Of a DNA stretch of 64,000 nucleotides, positions 22,339 to 34,249 are shown piece by piece. Made by a program: the position numbers and the translations under genes. The stretch lies in assembly GCA_001662425.1 (NCBI GenBank), contig BDDC01000261.1:1-64000 (forward strand), written 5' to 3'. A model generated the notes under the pieces. It searched no databases, was not told where the DNA came from, and was given only the letters and a program-made list of their open reading frames with translations. Position 1 is the first letter of the stretch. Every line of letters starts with the position of its first letter. The stretch is from Chlamydomonas sphaeroides. Taxonomy: Eukaryota; Chlorophyta; Chlorophyceae; Chlamydomonadales; Chlamydomonadaceae.

Positions 22339-23855
22339 ATGCTGGCTCAGCGTGTGCAGCCCTTCCGCACGGCGCCTGCCGGCCGGCGTGCGCTGACCAT
22401 TGTGTGCAAGGACTCGCGTATTGGTCGCGCTCCTATCGTCGTGCCCAAGGGTGTGACTGTCACGATTGAAGGCCAGCACGTCCGCGTCAAGGTGGGAGCT
22501 CGCAAGCTGGTGGTCGCGGAGGCCTCCTTCGGTGGCTGAGCGCACGCCGCTCTTCTGCGCAGGGCCCCAACGGAGCTCTTGAGCAGGCCATCTCTCCGCT
22601 CATCAAGATTGAGCAGGTGCGCAGCCGGGCGGTGGTCGGGGACAAGCAGCAGCCACGAGAATGCGGACCTCGCCCTCAGCTTCTTGTGCACGCTCTGGGC
22701 ACAGGCCGATGGCAAGCTTCAGCTCACCAAAATTGTGGAGGACCGCGTGTCTATGGCCCAGCACGGCCTGAACCGGTGAGGGCCTTGTGGCTGCGACACT
22801 GCTGTCCGTCTTCGATGCCCGGCGCTTACCTACAAGCTCTGTATATTGGAATTTCCTCAGGACACTCATCAACAACCTGGTTGTGGGCGTCTCCACGGGC
22901 TTTGAGAAGCGCATGGAGATGGTCGGCACGGGTTACCGTGCCGCCGTCGCGGGCAAGGAGCTGACGCTCAACGTGGGGTACAGCAAGCCCCGCATTCTGG
23001 CCATTCCGGAGGGCATCAAGGTCACGGTGAGTTTTGCCAGGAACGGGCGTGGGTATGGGGGACGAGGGCGTGCACACCACGCAGCACGTTGCCGTGGCTG
23101 CCGGCCTACAAGTGCAACCCGCCGTAGCCGACTAGCTTGCAGTCCTGGAGCACGCTCATTTATGCATTCAGATGTCAGCCGGAACCTGCCGACACGATGC
23201 AGCCACCTCGTCTAGACGCAACACAGCCATGACACGCCCCGCGGTAGCGCCGGATCCCTGTCCGCCCTGCTCATCAGCTCTGCCACGCTCCGTCTCAGTC
23301 GTCGTTTACCGTCTAAAGGCCATCTTGGCCCTGGCGTAGTATAGGCGCATGCGTATACGCTGTACAGCCATTCGCCAGATGAGCAAGTTTGCGCCGCGTC
23401 AAGCCGGCGCCCTGCCCTCACGTGGCCGCTGCCACAACTCAGCCGCGCAGTCGAAGTGCCCGACGTGTGCGCTTACTCGGGCTATGCTCTGGGGCACGAC
23501 AGCCGAACGCTGCTGGGCTGCTCCCCGTCGCAGGTCGAGAAGAACACGACGCTAGTGATCAGCGGCGCCAGCAAGGTGGCGGTGGGCGACTTCTGCGCGA
23601 CCATCCGCCGCCAGCGGCCGCCGGAGCCCTACAAGGGCAAGGGTGTCCGCTACTCGGGCGAGGTCATCAAGCTCAAGGAGGGCAAGGGCGCTGGTGAGGC
23701 TTACTGCGGACAGCTGCTGCTGACGCCCGGCTCTCGGGCGAATGCTAGGGGGCCACAGCTTGGCTGGCGCCAAAGCGGCAACCGCTCACACGTAACGTGT
23801 CTTTCCGGCCTCCCCAACCATGTTGCTGCACTCCGCAGGTGGCAAGAAGAAGTAA
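22339..23855 (+). CDS. PRPL6: Plastid ribosomal protein uL6 (L6)
   Basis: A nuclear-encoded large-subunit protein of the chloroplast ribosome. It sits near the factor-binding site. Exons 22339-22491, 22563-22616, 22705-22775, 22861-23026, 23534-23693 and 23839-23855 join in phase to 206 residues. The first ~27 residues (MLAQRVQPFRTAPAGRRALT) are basic and Ala/Arg/Thr-rich, consistent with a short transit peptide. The mature part starts at RIGRAPIVVPKGVTVTI. Both L6 repeats are present: KGPNGALEQ and the more conserved FEKRMEMVGTGYRA, then PPEPYKGKGVRYSGEVIKLK, the family signature. It ends GGKKK. Bacterial-type rather than cytosolic L9-type spacing supports a plastid (less likely mitochondrial) ribosome. 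It diverges from PRP3. Confidence 0.93.
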
Positions 23856-24189
23856 GCGGCGCGGTTGTAGCCGGTCTGGCAACAGCGCTGTGCGCTTGTG
23901 GTGGTGTGGGGCGACAGGGGGACTTCAGGGCCGGCGACAAACGAAGCGGTTCGCAGGCAGATGGCAACGACTGGCGCCTGGCTGCGCCGCCAGGACGGGG
24001 CAGTGGCTGGTCGCTCAGCCGCGGCGTCCTAGCGGGCAGTGGCGCAGGCCGGGGCCGTCACGGTGCGCCTTATGGCGTGATATGTGTGTGTTTGGGTGCG
24101 GGTGAAGGTGCGCTGGGGGCTGGATGGGCGGAGGGCGCTTGTGGACGATTTTGGGCGCGGACCTTTGCTGGGTCCGCCAGGCCTGAGCA

Positions 24190-24194
24190 TGTAA
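24190..24194 (+). terminator. TGTAA polyadenylation signal for plastid uL6
   Basis: TGTAA lies ~335 bases after the uL6 stop codon. It is the standard volvocine polyadenylation signal and the spacing is ordinary. No other TGTAA was noticed between the stop and this site. Confidence 0.45.
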
Positions 24195-24327
24195 GGCGCG
24201 TCGTCAACAGAGACTGAACCTCATTCAGGGGCAGCGCCGCGTGCGTCGAGTATTACGTTGCGGGCTTGCGTCAGGAGCAGCAGGGGCTAGTGGTGCTCAC
24301 GACTTGGGGTAGATACAAGTATCCGTA

Positions 24328-24575
24328 AACCTGTCCCAGCTGCGCATGGGTGCATGGCTCGCCCCCAAAAGAACCACCCAGACCAGACGAACACCGTGGT
24401 CTTTATGCGGTTGTAGCTGGTGTGCCCGAGACTATTGAAGGGGTCTCGGGCACACCGTCATCCGTGCCCTCACCCCACGAGCCGGACCTAGCCGCCCGAT
24501 CTGCCTCAACGGCAGGAATGCATATCTCAACGCACGCCGCCGCCGCTGCCGCTCTAGCTGTGTCGCGGCCGCTTG
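24328..24575 (-). repeat. Dispersed repeat family 1, copy B (inverted)
   Basis: On the minus strand this copy starts with AAGCGGCCGCGACACAGCTAG. It continues through GCGGCGTGCGTTGAGATATG, GTGGGGTGAGGGCACGGA, GTTCGTCTGGTCTGGGTGG and CATGCACCCATGCGCAGCTG. Its first 20 bases match copy D, where they are the last codons of a TnpB/Fanzor-like frame. An internal inverted stretch (GTGTGCCCGAGAC and GTCTCGGGCACAC, 24420-24455) could form a hairpin. Confidence 0.85.
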
Positions 24576-25553
24576 CTCCGTACACCTCTACAGAAAGTAG
24601 TAGCATGGTCTCACCTCCCCCCGGTCAGCGGGTGCGGGAGGTGCAACCCCATTCCACAGGTTCGGTTCCCGTTGCGTTGGGTTGGGCTGGGTTGTCGTGG
24701 CCCCGCGCCAGTAGCAGTCAGCGGACCCCTTCAACATGCTTGGCTGGATAACGCGCCGTTACGCGCTCAGGTATGCCGCACAGCCGCACTCCTGTCTTCG
24801 GCCTTGTGGCCTTCCTGCCGTCACCTTTCATCCCAGACTACGCAGGAGATATCAATGAATTCACGTTTTCGCAGGTTACAGATACTCCTTTTGTGACTTC
24901 GTTCTAGTTGATCATAAGCTTCTCACCAGGTTTTGTCCAGACGGCTCTTACAGCGCGCGTGGGGCTGCGTCGACCCAGCAGAGGCTCGTCCAAAACCCAG
25001 TCGTTATGTCGTTGCCGGTTGCCCCTAACGTCAACTAGATTGCTAGGAAAAATTTGTCCTGTCGGGCCGACGCATTGGGCCTCGGGCGGCAAGAGGCCCG
25101 ACCTTGCTGGGGCATTTGCGTCAGGTGTGTTGGCGCACAGCTATCTGAACTCACATGGTCACACCCAGCGGCGGCGACAACAGCCAGCGACACCGCCTGA
25201 GGCACTAGCAGAGGAGCACCGCCCTGGTCACTAAACAACCGTGCCGCACGTGGAGTGCTTTGCAGCCGTCAAGGCACAACACACGCATTCCACGCTGCAG
25301 CCTTCAACATGCAGCCATCATTTCGTCGATCCTGGGTTGTCCGACACATAGCAAACGCCGCGCGGCGGCACCCTGCCTCACCTCTGGGCCCCTTCTGCTC
25401 CTGCCTGTCTTGCCTGTCCAGCACCATCCAGCCTTGCTTCCAGCGCCCCTAGTGCGTTTCCGAACACCAGCCGTGCGCGTTTCCGCTCCACACTCCGCCA
25501 ACCTCATGGCAGGTCATCGATCCAACCATTTCATCACTAAGAGCTCTGTCGTA

Positions 25554-28281
25554 CTACGGCACAACCTCCAAGAGCGCCATGTCGTATGGCGGCTTGCACG
25601 GCAGCCCCAGCGGCGCGAAAGCCGACACGTTCACCCTGGCGCAAAGCGAGGCGCGTGGTGGTAAAGGGCGAAGCACAACTGGTTAGGCGTGCGGCGCAGA
25701 GGCTTGGCATTGCGCCCAGCTCACACGCACCCCACACCTGTGCCGGCTTCTTGGCTAGTGGAGCAGCGAGCTCACAGCATGCACAGCTCCCGCGCTCACC
25801 GGTAATGCGCCGGGTCGCCGTCGCGCAGGAACCAGGTGCCCAGGCCGCGCAGCGTCTCACTCTGCGGCCGTGACGATGGCAGGGGATGAGCAGGGCGGTG
25901 GGGCGGGTGGGGCAATGCCTGTGCCGATATGGCAATGGCGGTCGGGCGCCGAGGATCGCTTCCGGCGGCATGGCAACAGCCGGGTGCCGCATGTTGGTAC
26001 GGCACATACGGCCCAGTCCTGTACCTTCGCGCCGTCGCAGATCGCGTGGAAGTACAGGCGCTGCCGCACGCTGTCACATTGCGGGAGAGCGGCAAGGGTT
26101 TGGGCGACAGCGTCAAGGCGAAGTGCGTCCCCGCTGCAGCCAGCAACGCCCCCACGCCCCCTCGGCGCCGCCCACGGCCCCGCCCACACGGCCCCGCCGC
26201 GCACGCTCGGCAGGCGGTTGCAGGCCGCAGCTCTGCCCGGGGTGAGGCACAGTGCGCAGCCGTAGGCCCCTCCTGCGGCGCCACCGCAGCGGCCTCACCC
26301 GCAGTGGTCTCGGTCGTAGGTACACACGCGCCGCGCCAAGCCCCACGGCTCCTGTGCGGGCACAGCAACGAGGGTCACGTTGGCTAAGAGGGGCGGATTT
26401 TTCTGATGCGTTTGTTGGCAGAGAGGATGCAACTGCAGCGCAGCGGCTGCCCCGGTTCACAAGCCCAGCCCTCTGCGGGGGCCGCGCGACACGTCAGGCC
26501 CTCGCCCAACGGCCGCTCCCTGCAGGGCTCTGCCCGTGCTGTGGCCCCGCCTGCGTACCTTAATGCTGGGCTCCGCCCAGTTGCAGGGCGGGCACTGCGC
26601 GCCCGGTGGCTGCGTGCCCTGCGGCGGCGCAGGTCGGGGCCAGGGGCGCAGGGCGCAGGGGCGCAGGTTGCGCGTCGCCGCCCCGCCTAGTAACAGCGCA
26701 GCCACCGCAACCGCCGCCCCGCCGCCGGGCTCACGTGCGTGCCGTTGGTGTAGCGCGGCTCGTTGTGTCGCGCCACCACCACCATGTCTCGCAGCTGCCG
26801 CGAGTAGAGCGCGCACAGCGTGGCGCTGGAGCACAGCACCCAGTGGCGCAGCATGATGTGCGCAAACATGTCCTGGGGCATGGGTCAGGGGGGCAGGGGG
26901 ACGGGCAGGCCGTTGTGTGCGAGGTTTACCAAGGGCAGCGGAAAGGATGCGCAGGGGAAGGCAGGATGGGCAGGCGCAGGGGCAAGCGCAGGCGGGCGCG
27001 CGGCCAACGACGCGGGCTCATGACCCACATGGCCCACATGGCCCACACAGACCTGGTCGTGCATCTCGCCCGTGGACGCGTTGGCGTGCATCGCGTACAG
27101 CCGCCGGGTTCGGGCGTTGTTGCGCACGAACACAACGCCTGCGTCACAGCGGCGACAGGGACACGGCGAGGGCGGGGCAAAGTGCGCAGCAGTTGCGGGT
27201 GCGGGAAAGGCAGCATGCGTCGTGGGCCTGCAGCGACGACGTGCTGCGGGCGCGGGAGGAGTGGAGCGCGCTGGCGCACTGTGAAGCCGCAGACGGCGGC
27301 GGCGATCGGCGCTGTCGACAGAGCGCGACGCGGCGCGACAGGTGGCAGCGCGGCAGGCGGCCAACGGGCAGCGGCGGAGGTGCATGGCGCGGCGCTCGAG
27401 GCGGTACTGGCTGCAGGCAAGTGCGCGTCGCGGGACAAGGAGGAGAAGGAGGAAGAGGAGCAGGCAGTGAATACAGTAGGCGAGCGCTGCGGACCGGGTT
27501 CTGGGGCAAGGGCCTGGCTCTATTCCATGAGGGCTGCCGGCAGCGCGGAGGCGGAGCCCCGTGGCTCGGAGTGAGGGGATGGGATGACGACTAACGGAGT
27601 TTGAAACACTACGGTACGGCACATACACAGTTGGGCATGAAGGCGCATGCACATCAGTTCTTGCATGCCCACCTCGGCCCTGCCCACCTGTGTTGGTGAC
27701 GAAGATGTGGTTCCAAGCGGGCTTGCCATCCTCCAGCTGCAAGGGCCGGGCCGGGCCGGGCCGGGCCCGGAGCCACGTAAGCGGAAAGCCCTGGCAAGAG
27801 GCTGAACAGTGCTGCGGGCAGCAGCCCTCGGAGCGCTGTGCACGAACGCCAAGCGAGGCGGCAGCAGCGGCAACACACGACGAGGTGCTCCCCGTGCAGC
27901 ACCCGCCCCTCAGCCCCTCGGCCTCCCACGCCGCGCCCGCCGTTCCTGCAGCCCCCCGCCTGGCCGCCTTCCCCGACCGCCGCCTGCTTCTGACACGGCC
28001 ACGCACCCCCTTGCCAGCCTGCTCCCCAGCCTGCATGGCGCACTGCCGGCGCCGCACGCGGGCCGGCCCCGCACCTGCAGCGGTGCCTCCTCCCGCATGA
28101 GCGTCATGTCGGCGTGCGGCGCCACCTGACGCGGGATCATGGCACAGCGCAGCTCTGACACAGCGCAACGTCCGTTCCACAGCAACCTAGCATGCCATTC
28201 GGCCTGCTGCCGCATCCGCGTCGTGCCGGTGGCGGGACGGGCGCCACCAGATGGCAGCATGCGGCGCACACCGGCCCGGGT

Positions 28282-28340
<59 letters not shown>

Positions 28341-31300
28341 CNNNNNNNNNNNNNNNNNNNNNNNNNNNNNNNNNNNNNNNNNNNNNNNNNNNNNNNNNNN
28401 NNNNNNNNNNNNNNNNNNNNNNNNNNNNNNNNNNNNNNNNNNNNNNNNNNNNNNNNNNNNNNNNNNNNNNNNNNNNNNNNNNNNNNNNNNNNNNNNNNNN
28501 NNNNNNNNNNNNNNNNNNNNNNNNNNNNNNNNNNNNNNNNNNNNNNNNNNNNNNNNNNNNNNNNNNNNNNNNNNNNNNNNNNNNNNNNNNNNNNNNNNNN
28601 NNNNNNNNNNNNNNNNNNNNNNNNNNNNNNNNNNNNNNNNNNNNNNNNNNNNNNNNNNNNNNNNNNNNNNNNNNNNNNNNNNNNNNNNNNNNNNNNNNNN
28701 NNNNNNNNNNNNNNNNNNNNNNNNNNNNNNNNNNNNNNNNNNNNNNNNNNNNNNNNNNNNNNNNNNNNNNNNNNNNNNNNNNNNNNNNNNNNNNNNNNNN
28801 NNNNNNNNNNNNNNNNNNNNNNNNNNNNNNNNNNNNNNNNNNNNNNNNNNNNNNNNNNNNNNNGCCCACCCAGCAGCAACCGCAGCTGCTCACTGGGCCT
28901 CCCGGGCTGAGGGAGCTCCTCTCGGCTTCCTTGGGCATAAGCACACGCATACCCGGCACGCATGGCCCGAGGCCCCCAGCCACCTTGCTGAAGAAGTGGT
29001 GTACGGTGGGGCCGATGCGCTTCAGGTAGACTGACGGGTGAGGACAGGGGCAGGGGGCGGTGCGTGGGAGGGCGGCACAGGCGGCAGCGCAGGCAAGAAA
29101 GTCACTGCGGGGCCCGCAGGCGCAGAGGGCTTGTTGAGTTGCCTCTTCCCCGCCCCCACCGCCCCCACCGCCGCAGGGCGTGCTTCAGGCAAGAGCAGCA
29201 GCCCCCCTGCTGCGTGCAATCACTCGGCGGCGGCCGCAGCCGCTTCAATGGATTATCGCTGCAGGGGCTCGTCCAGCCTGTGCCGCCAGTACCCGACGAC
29301 CACGCATCCAACCGCCGCTTGCTGCGACGACGTGCGCCGGCACCGGCCCTGCGTGCGTGCCGCCATTGAGGAGCGCAGCGCGGCACTGGCGCCGCGGCAC
29401 TGGCGCGGCCAACGAAGGTCACTGCGGCGGCCGGCTCCACCCAGCCCGCTTATCCGTGTCGTGGTCGACGTATGCCGGCGCTACCGATAGGTTGAACACT
29501 AATTATTCATAGAATTTACTGGTATAGACACTATCGACAGAGATACGAAGGCTGGGCGGATTCGCCCTAACATACCCGTGTCGTGGTCGCTGACGTGCAG
29601 GAAAGCTCCCTCGGGCAGCAGCGCCAGCACGATGTTGGCCACGAAGATCTTGTTCCTTTAGCATGGGTGCAAAGTGGGCGCGAGCGCCACAAGACTCGGT
29701 TGCTGCTGTCGTAGCAGCCGAGCGCCCTCCCCAGCTCACCATGTGGCGGTGGGCGGCGGGTACGACCACTTGTGATACTGTTGGGGAGGGGCGTCGACAC
29801 GGCAGCCGCCGGGCAGTCAGGCATGCGAGCCAGGCTTGCATCAGGTGCCGCTTGACAGGCTGTGAGTGATGCAAGCTAGCAGCACACGCCTGGGCGTGTG
29901 CGCACAGCTGCGGTGTACAGGCGCGTGCGCGGGATGGCGGTCTGCGGCACCCCGGAGTCCCCGTGCGATGCTAGGACTGCTCGCCGTGCTGCCGGGTTAG
30001 GTGCGAACACGTGCCGCCGACCTGCGTGAAGTTGCCGCACGGCAGGCGGTAGTGCAGGCAGGCCGTCAGCGCGTCGGGGTTGGTGGCGGCCACCATGTAC
30101 GACACCTGATACGGCAGCGGGCACGGCACAAGCATGCGTCACGTGAATGCGTGGGTGCGGTACGGGCATAGGGGACCGCAGGCTGCACGTGCACGGGGTT
30201 CCTGAGCCGGGCGCTGGCCGACGACAGGTGCAGCCCATCCGCAGGCCTGAGCCCCCACACCCATAATGCCGCGTTGCAGCCGTGAGCCCCGGCACGGCAT
30301 GCCGAGCGGCGTGAAGGCGGCCCGAGCATATGCCCGTCCGCTGGCCAGCCTGCAGGCTGGGCTGCTTGCCGTAGCGAAAGTCTTCCGCTGCGCTGACGCC
30401 GGGTACCGTAACTGGCGCACGCATATCAGAAGAGTCCGGTACCAGCGGTAGCGGTGGGAGGAAATGCCTTGACGTACCGGGAGAAGCGTAGGACGATAGT
30501 GTTCGCCGGTCCGGAGGTAGGGGGCCCGCAGCCATGGGGCTCTGCCGTTTCCCACGCTGGGTGGGGCCCACCAGTCATCCTGGACGCGGCCATGCCGCTA
30601 CCCCGCACCCACCTGCCTGCCCAGCAGGATGAGCGAAGCGATAGAGTTGAAGAAGTCTACGTTGCGGGGTGAGGCAATGTACCGAGGGGCGAGGTGTGCG
30701 TGTGGAGAGGTACGGGAAGCCGCGGGGGGGAGTGGACTGGGCACGCCTGTCCACGGGCCCAGCAAGCACTGTCTGCGTTGACGCAAGCGTGGCGCGAGGC
30801 CCCTGCCCAGCCCAACCCCACAGCCGGTGCTGCTGCAGCACCGCCGCATCCTCCGCCTCCCGCCCGCTGCGACAGCTCACCTACGTGGTTTCCTAGCCTG
30901 GCAGGGGGACAATGAGCGGCAGGGGACACGGGGCGGGGGGCGGGGCAGGGGCCCCGGTCAGACGGGTCACGCTGCTGCACGTCATGGCACGCGGCCGAGG
31001 CCACGCCAGTGGCTAGCCCCGAGGCCACGGCAGCCGGTCAGGGGTCATGATTCCAGGATGCCGAACGTGCTTCCACGCGCTGCACTGCACGCCCCCGCCT
31101 CGCGCCCAGGGACGTATCCCCGCGAACGCACCCGTGCTGCATGCCCGTGGTGGTGTAGAACGAGAAGATGGGCGCGGACGCGATGCCGCTGCTGCGCACC
31201 GCTTGCTCGCCCCCTGCGGCCGCGTCCGACGACGTGGATTCGGCCGATAGGGGCCAGGACAGCGCCAGCTGGTGCTTGACCAGGGCGGGGATGTCGTTGT

Positions 31301-31708
31301 GCATGCCCTCGGTTGGCGGGCGCCAGTGCTCGGGCTGGTTCCAGGGAATCATGTGGAGGTCCAGGCCCAGGGCCTTGGCCGCAGCCTCGGCCGCGGCCTC
31401 GTACAAGGGGTCATCTGTGAGGGTTGCGCGGGTTGTTGGCATGGGTTGTCTGGGTGCGGATAAGCGTGAGGTTTACACGGTTGAACGCCAAGGGCGAGCT
31501 TGTACGAACACCTTGTTACCACTGGCAACGGGAGATGGGGCAAACACCGAGGGCGAAGACCCAGCCTCCCTTTCCACTCAAGGGTCCTACCGGGCGGCGC
31601 CGGCGGAGGGGGGGACTGGTCGGCACCATGCCCCGCAGCCAGGAGGGAGAGCAGCAGAGCCAGGAGGAGCGACCGCGGCAAGCCACTGCGCTGCACGGGC
31701 TGCAACAT
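25554..31708 (-). CDS. GT77/PF03407-like nucleotide-diphospho-sugar transferase, secreted or Golgi
   Basis: Probably adds a sugar to a cell-wall glycoprotein or glycan; the substrate is unknown. Exons (minus): 31561-31708, 31132-31414, 30613-30664, 30022-30105, 29740-29777, 29576-29655, 28984-29030, 28075-28125, 27688-27736, 27053-27138, 26735-26872, 26559-26618, 26299-26351, 26025-26070, 25800-25861 and 25554-25635. They give 452 residues in one frame. The start is a signal peptide (GLPRSLLLALLLSLLAAG). Fold landmarks in order are DFFNSIASLILLG, SYMVAATNPDAL, a DxD-like LHVSDHDTVYLK, FVTNTGVVFVRNNARTRRLY and HDQDMFAHIML, then a Cys-containing tail (CPPCNWAEPS; CTYDRDHC; FHAICDGAK; GLGTWFL). 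The family call rests on motif order only. Oddities: the acceptor before 30664 reads CG instead of AG, the exon 1 donor (GTCTTC) is weak, and the intron between 28984 and 28125 contains the N gap. The paralogue is 57017-62382. Confidence 0.65.
28283..28341. repeat. (GGCA)n microsatellite running into the assembly gap
   Basis: About 15 tetramer units end exactly where the run of N begins, in an intron of the transferase gene. The repeat probably caused the gap, so its true length is unknown. Confidence 0.95.
28342..28863. other. Assembly gap (522 N)
   Basis: Undetermined bases. By exon phasing the gap falls in an intron of the 25554-31708 gene, between the exons starting at 29030 and 28125, so no coding sequence need be missing. 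Frames drawn across it are meaningless. Confidence 0.99.
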
Positions 31709-34249
31709 GCCTGTGGAGCGCGGTGGGGGGGGCACCAGGCAGCAGTCGTTGGGTTGCGGGCGTCGCGGCTTGAAGGGTAAGGCTTGCAACACCCCTGGCC
31801 ATGGCACCTGCCTCGCTGCATGCGCCAATGCGTTATCGACTTTGTAAGGTAAGCTGCTTTAACATACGCCGTCCCATCAAGGCCCGCTCGGCAGGCTAGC
31901 AATGACTGAACCGTCACCAGGCAGCCGTTGCCTCTGTCGCTGCTGCAGCTGAATCAATACTGTTTGTTGAGCCTCGTTCGTGGGGTACCTCAGCCGGTTT
32001 CGAGTTCTGAATGTGCACCATTCAACGATTCAGGCACACTGAGGCTCAAGCTTGTGCTCAAATAATTGTAACACAAGGCTCTTCTATGTTATTGGTTACG
32101 CAGCTCTGCAATGTTGGTATTCGTGAGCGCACGGTGTGCACCCAACCCGCTGACAGCAACCCGACATCCCCCGCAGCTTACCCCTCGGCGCTCTTAGTAA
32201 CACTTCTGGACAATTCAGTGCACACGGTAAGCACAGCACAACATGCCCAGTGACTGATAAAAGCGCAGCACAACATACCCTGCGACTCACAGCCACCGTT
32301 GAGGTTGGGACGATACGCAGCGCCTGCCTAGGGAGGCGCTATGTCTGCTTGGTGCTAGCCACCAGGAGGACCTCCTGCTAGCCACGACATGCACGCGCCC
32401 TCCTGCTCGCCCTCAAGCCCTGCACTGACGACGGTTAGGAAGTCCCTCCTAGAGCGACTGGGGGCAACGTGGTGGCAACAGTCAAACGATGGTCAAGCTG
32501 CGCGGGGCCGGGGAAGGGTGGGGACCGCGGACGTCAGATGCCGCCTGCACCGTTCAGCCGCCCCGCCACGTTCATGAGCACCGGAAGGCCCCCTCCTGTC
32601 ATAGGGCTCAGTAGCTGCACACAGCCAGCTGCTTGACAATCGGCTTACAGGTGGTACTGCTCACGCGTTGCCGTGCTCGTGACGTGACGCGCTCGTGGCT
32701 TAGCGGTCACTGGCACCTACACCAAATGCGTTCTAACAAACCGGCACAGGCGCCTGGCACGCCGCGGCGTCCATGCAGACATAAGGCGCTTAGGCCCCGG
32801 GCGATAGGCCCTTTCTCGCTCTGCCCCACCCAACTCCCAAAGCAGCGCGCAAAGGTGGCGCCAAATAAGATCTTCATCCCACGCCGTCAGTAACATGTAC
32901 GAATGTTAGTTATTGCTTCGCACGGCTGAAAGCGAAGGGCCCGGCCGGAAGCAAGCAAGCGGGTGGAATAGTCAGGCCCTCGAAACGTCGTCAACCCCCC
33001 TCCACGGGCGACCCGAATCACGTGGAGCGCACCCTGCACCGCCGGCGCACACAGCAGCACCGCCGCCCCTCTCGCAACAGCGCGCACACGCTCACAACAC
33101 GTGCAGAACAAAAGACACCGCAAAACGTACACTGCCCGCTCTCACGCTCGCCGCGCTGCCGTATTGCCACAAGCACCAACCGACGTGGCGTTGCGACCAT
33201 CTGAGTCCCAAAAGCGCCATGCCGTCGCGCCGTGCTGACACTCCTCTCGCCCTTGGCCGCCTGGGCCAGCGCTGCCTAGGGCTGGAGACCAAGCGGCCCC
33301 TTCGCCAGTCGCCTGGCACGCGTCCTACGTCCCCAGCCCGCGGTGCGCCGCCTCGCCTCTCCGGCCCTTCGCAGCGGCGCCCAGCGCTGGAGACCTCACA
33401 CCACACCACACCAGAACACGCTCACCAGGACAACCTGGCCGAACCCAGGGACCACAGTACAATGCGTGTTTCTCTCTCGCCGTCATCAGCATACGGCGAA
33501 CAACCCTACACACATACCAGCGGCAAGCAGGCGGCCGGACGGGGCCCAGCCCATGCTGTCACTGGACAGCCCCAGGGAACCGCCGCGTGCCTCGCAGCCG
33601 CCCTCTGCACCTGCGCAGTGGCCTTTTGAGGCCAAGCTGCGTCCGCTGCCGCGGCCTGTGCGGCCCACTGCCACATGCAGCGATGGCACCACGCGGAACC
33701 ACCACGTGTGCCCCGCACGCGCAGCCGCCACGGCCCAGCGCCCTTCCAGCGCCGCGCCGCGCCGCTGCGGCCGCTTACTGGCCCCCCAGCCTGCTGCGCC
33801 AATCCGCCATTACGTGGCTCCCCATGCCGGGTTGCGATGTCGCAGTGTTGGGGGAGGAGCTCCGGTCGGACCTGGGGCCCGGCGGTGGTGCAGAGGGCGG
33901 GTCAGCAAAGCGCGAGCCGGGCTCAGCGCTGGGAGTGCTGGGACCAGGGTGACCGGCTTCCCCCGCAACGCATCGCCTGCGCTCTCTGCTCCTGTGCCCT
34001 TCGTCTAGCGGGCTTGATCCAGCCCGCTCACCATCCATACACTGCACACCCCTCCCCCGCAACAAAGGAAGCTAATCCGGCCCGCGGCCGTGACGTGCGC
34101 GGCCGGCCCAGGCTGCACGGGTGGCTGGTCGCACACACGCCGACGCGGACCTCAACCCCGCTCCTGTCCTCTCGCGCCGCGGCCGCCATTTCGACCCACC
34201 TGCAGCCGCAAACGAGCCCCTCGCGCCGCAGCCCGTAGCACCCCCTGCC
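31709..34249. other. Intergenic: promoter side of the transferase and 3' side of the CBM20 gene
   Basis: 31840-32250 is a low-GC patch directly upstream of the transferase start, as expected for a promo­ter region in this genome. It also has a plus-strand frame (32011-32253) of uncertain meaning. 32300-34240 has only Pro/Arg/Ala-rich frames without codon bias. No gene is supported. Confidence 0.5.

Larger units (their letters stand above)
23856..25553. other. Intergenic: uL6 3' region, repeat copy B, low-GC patch
   Basis: Contains the uL6 3' UTR (TGTAA at 24190-24194), copy B of repeat family 1 on the minus strand at 24328-24575, and a lower-GC stretch at 24820-25060. That patch has short open frames on both strands but none with convincing codon bias. 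A minus-strand TGTAA at 24952-24948 could serve the gene ending at 25554. Confidence 0.5.

Noticed and set aside
28139..29034. Long open frames crossing the first N gap
   Set aside because: They exist only because N codons are read through; the region is an intron by exon phasing.
32011..32253. Plus-strand 80-residue frame in a low-GC patch
   Set aside because: The patch matches the promoter pattern upstream of the transferase start; no motif or codon bias supports a protein.
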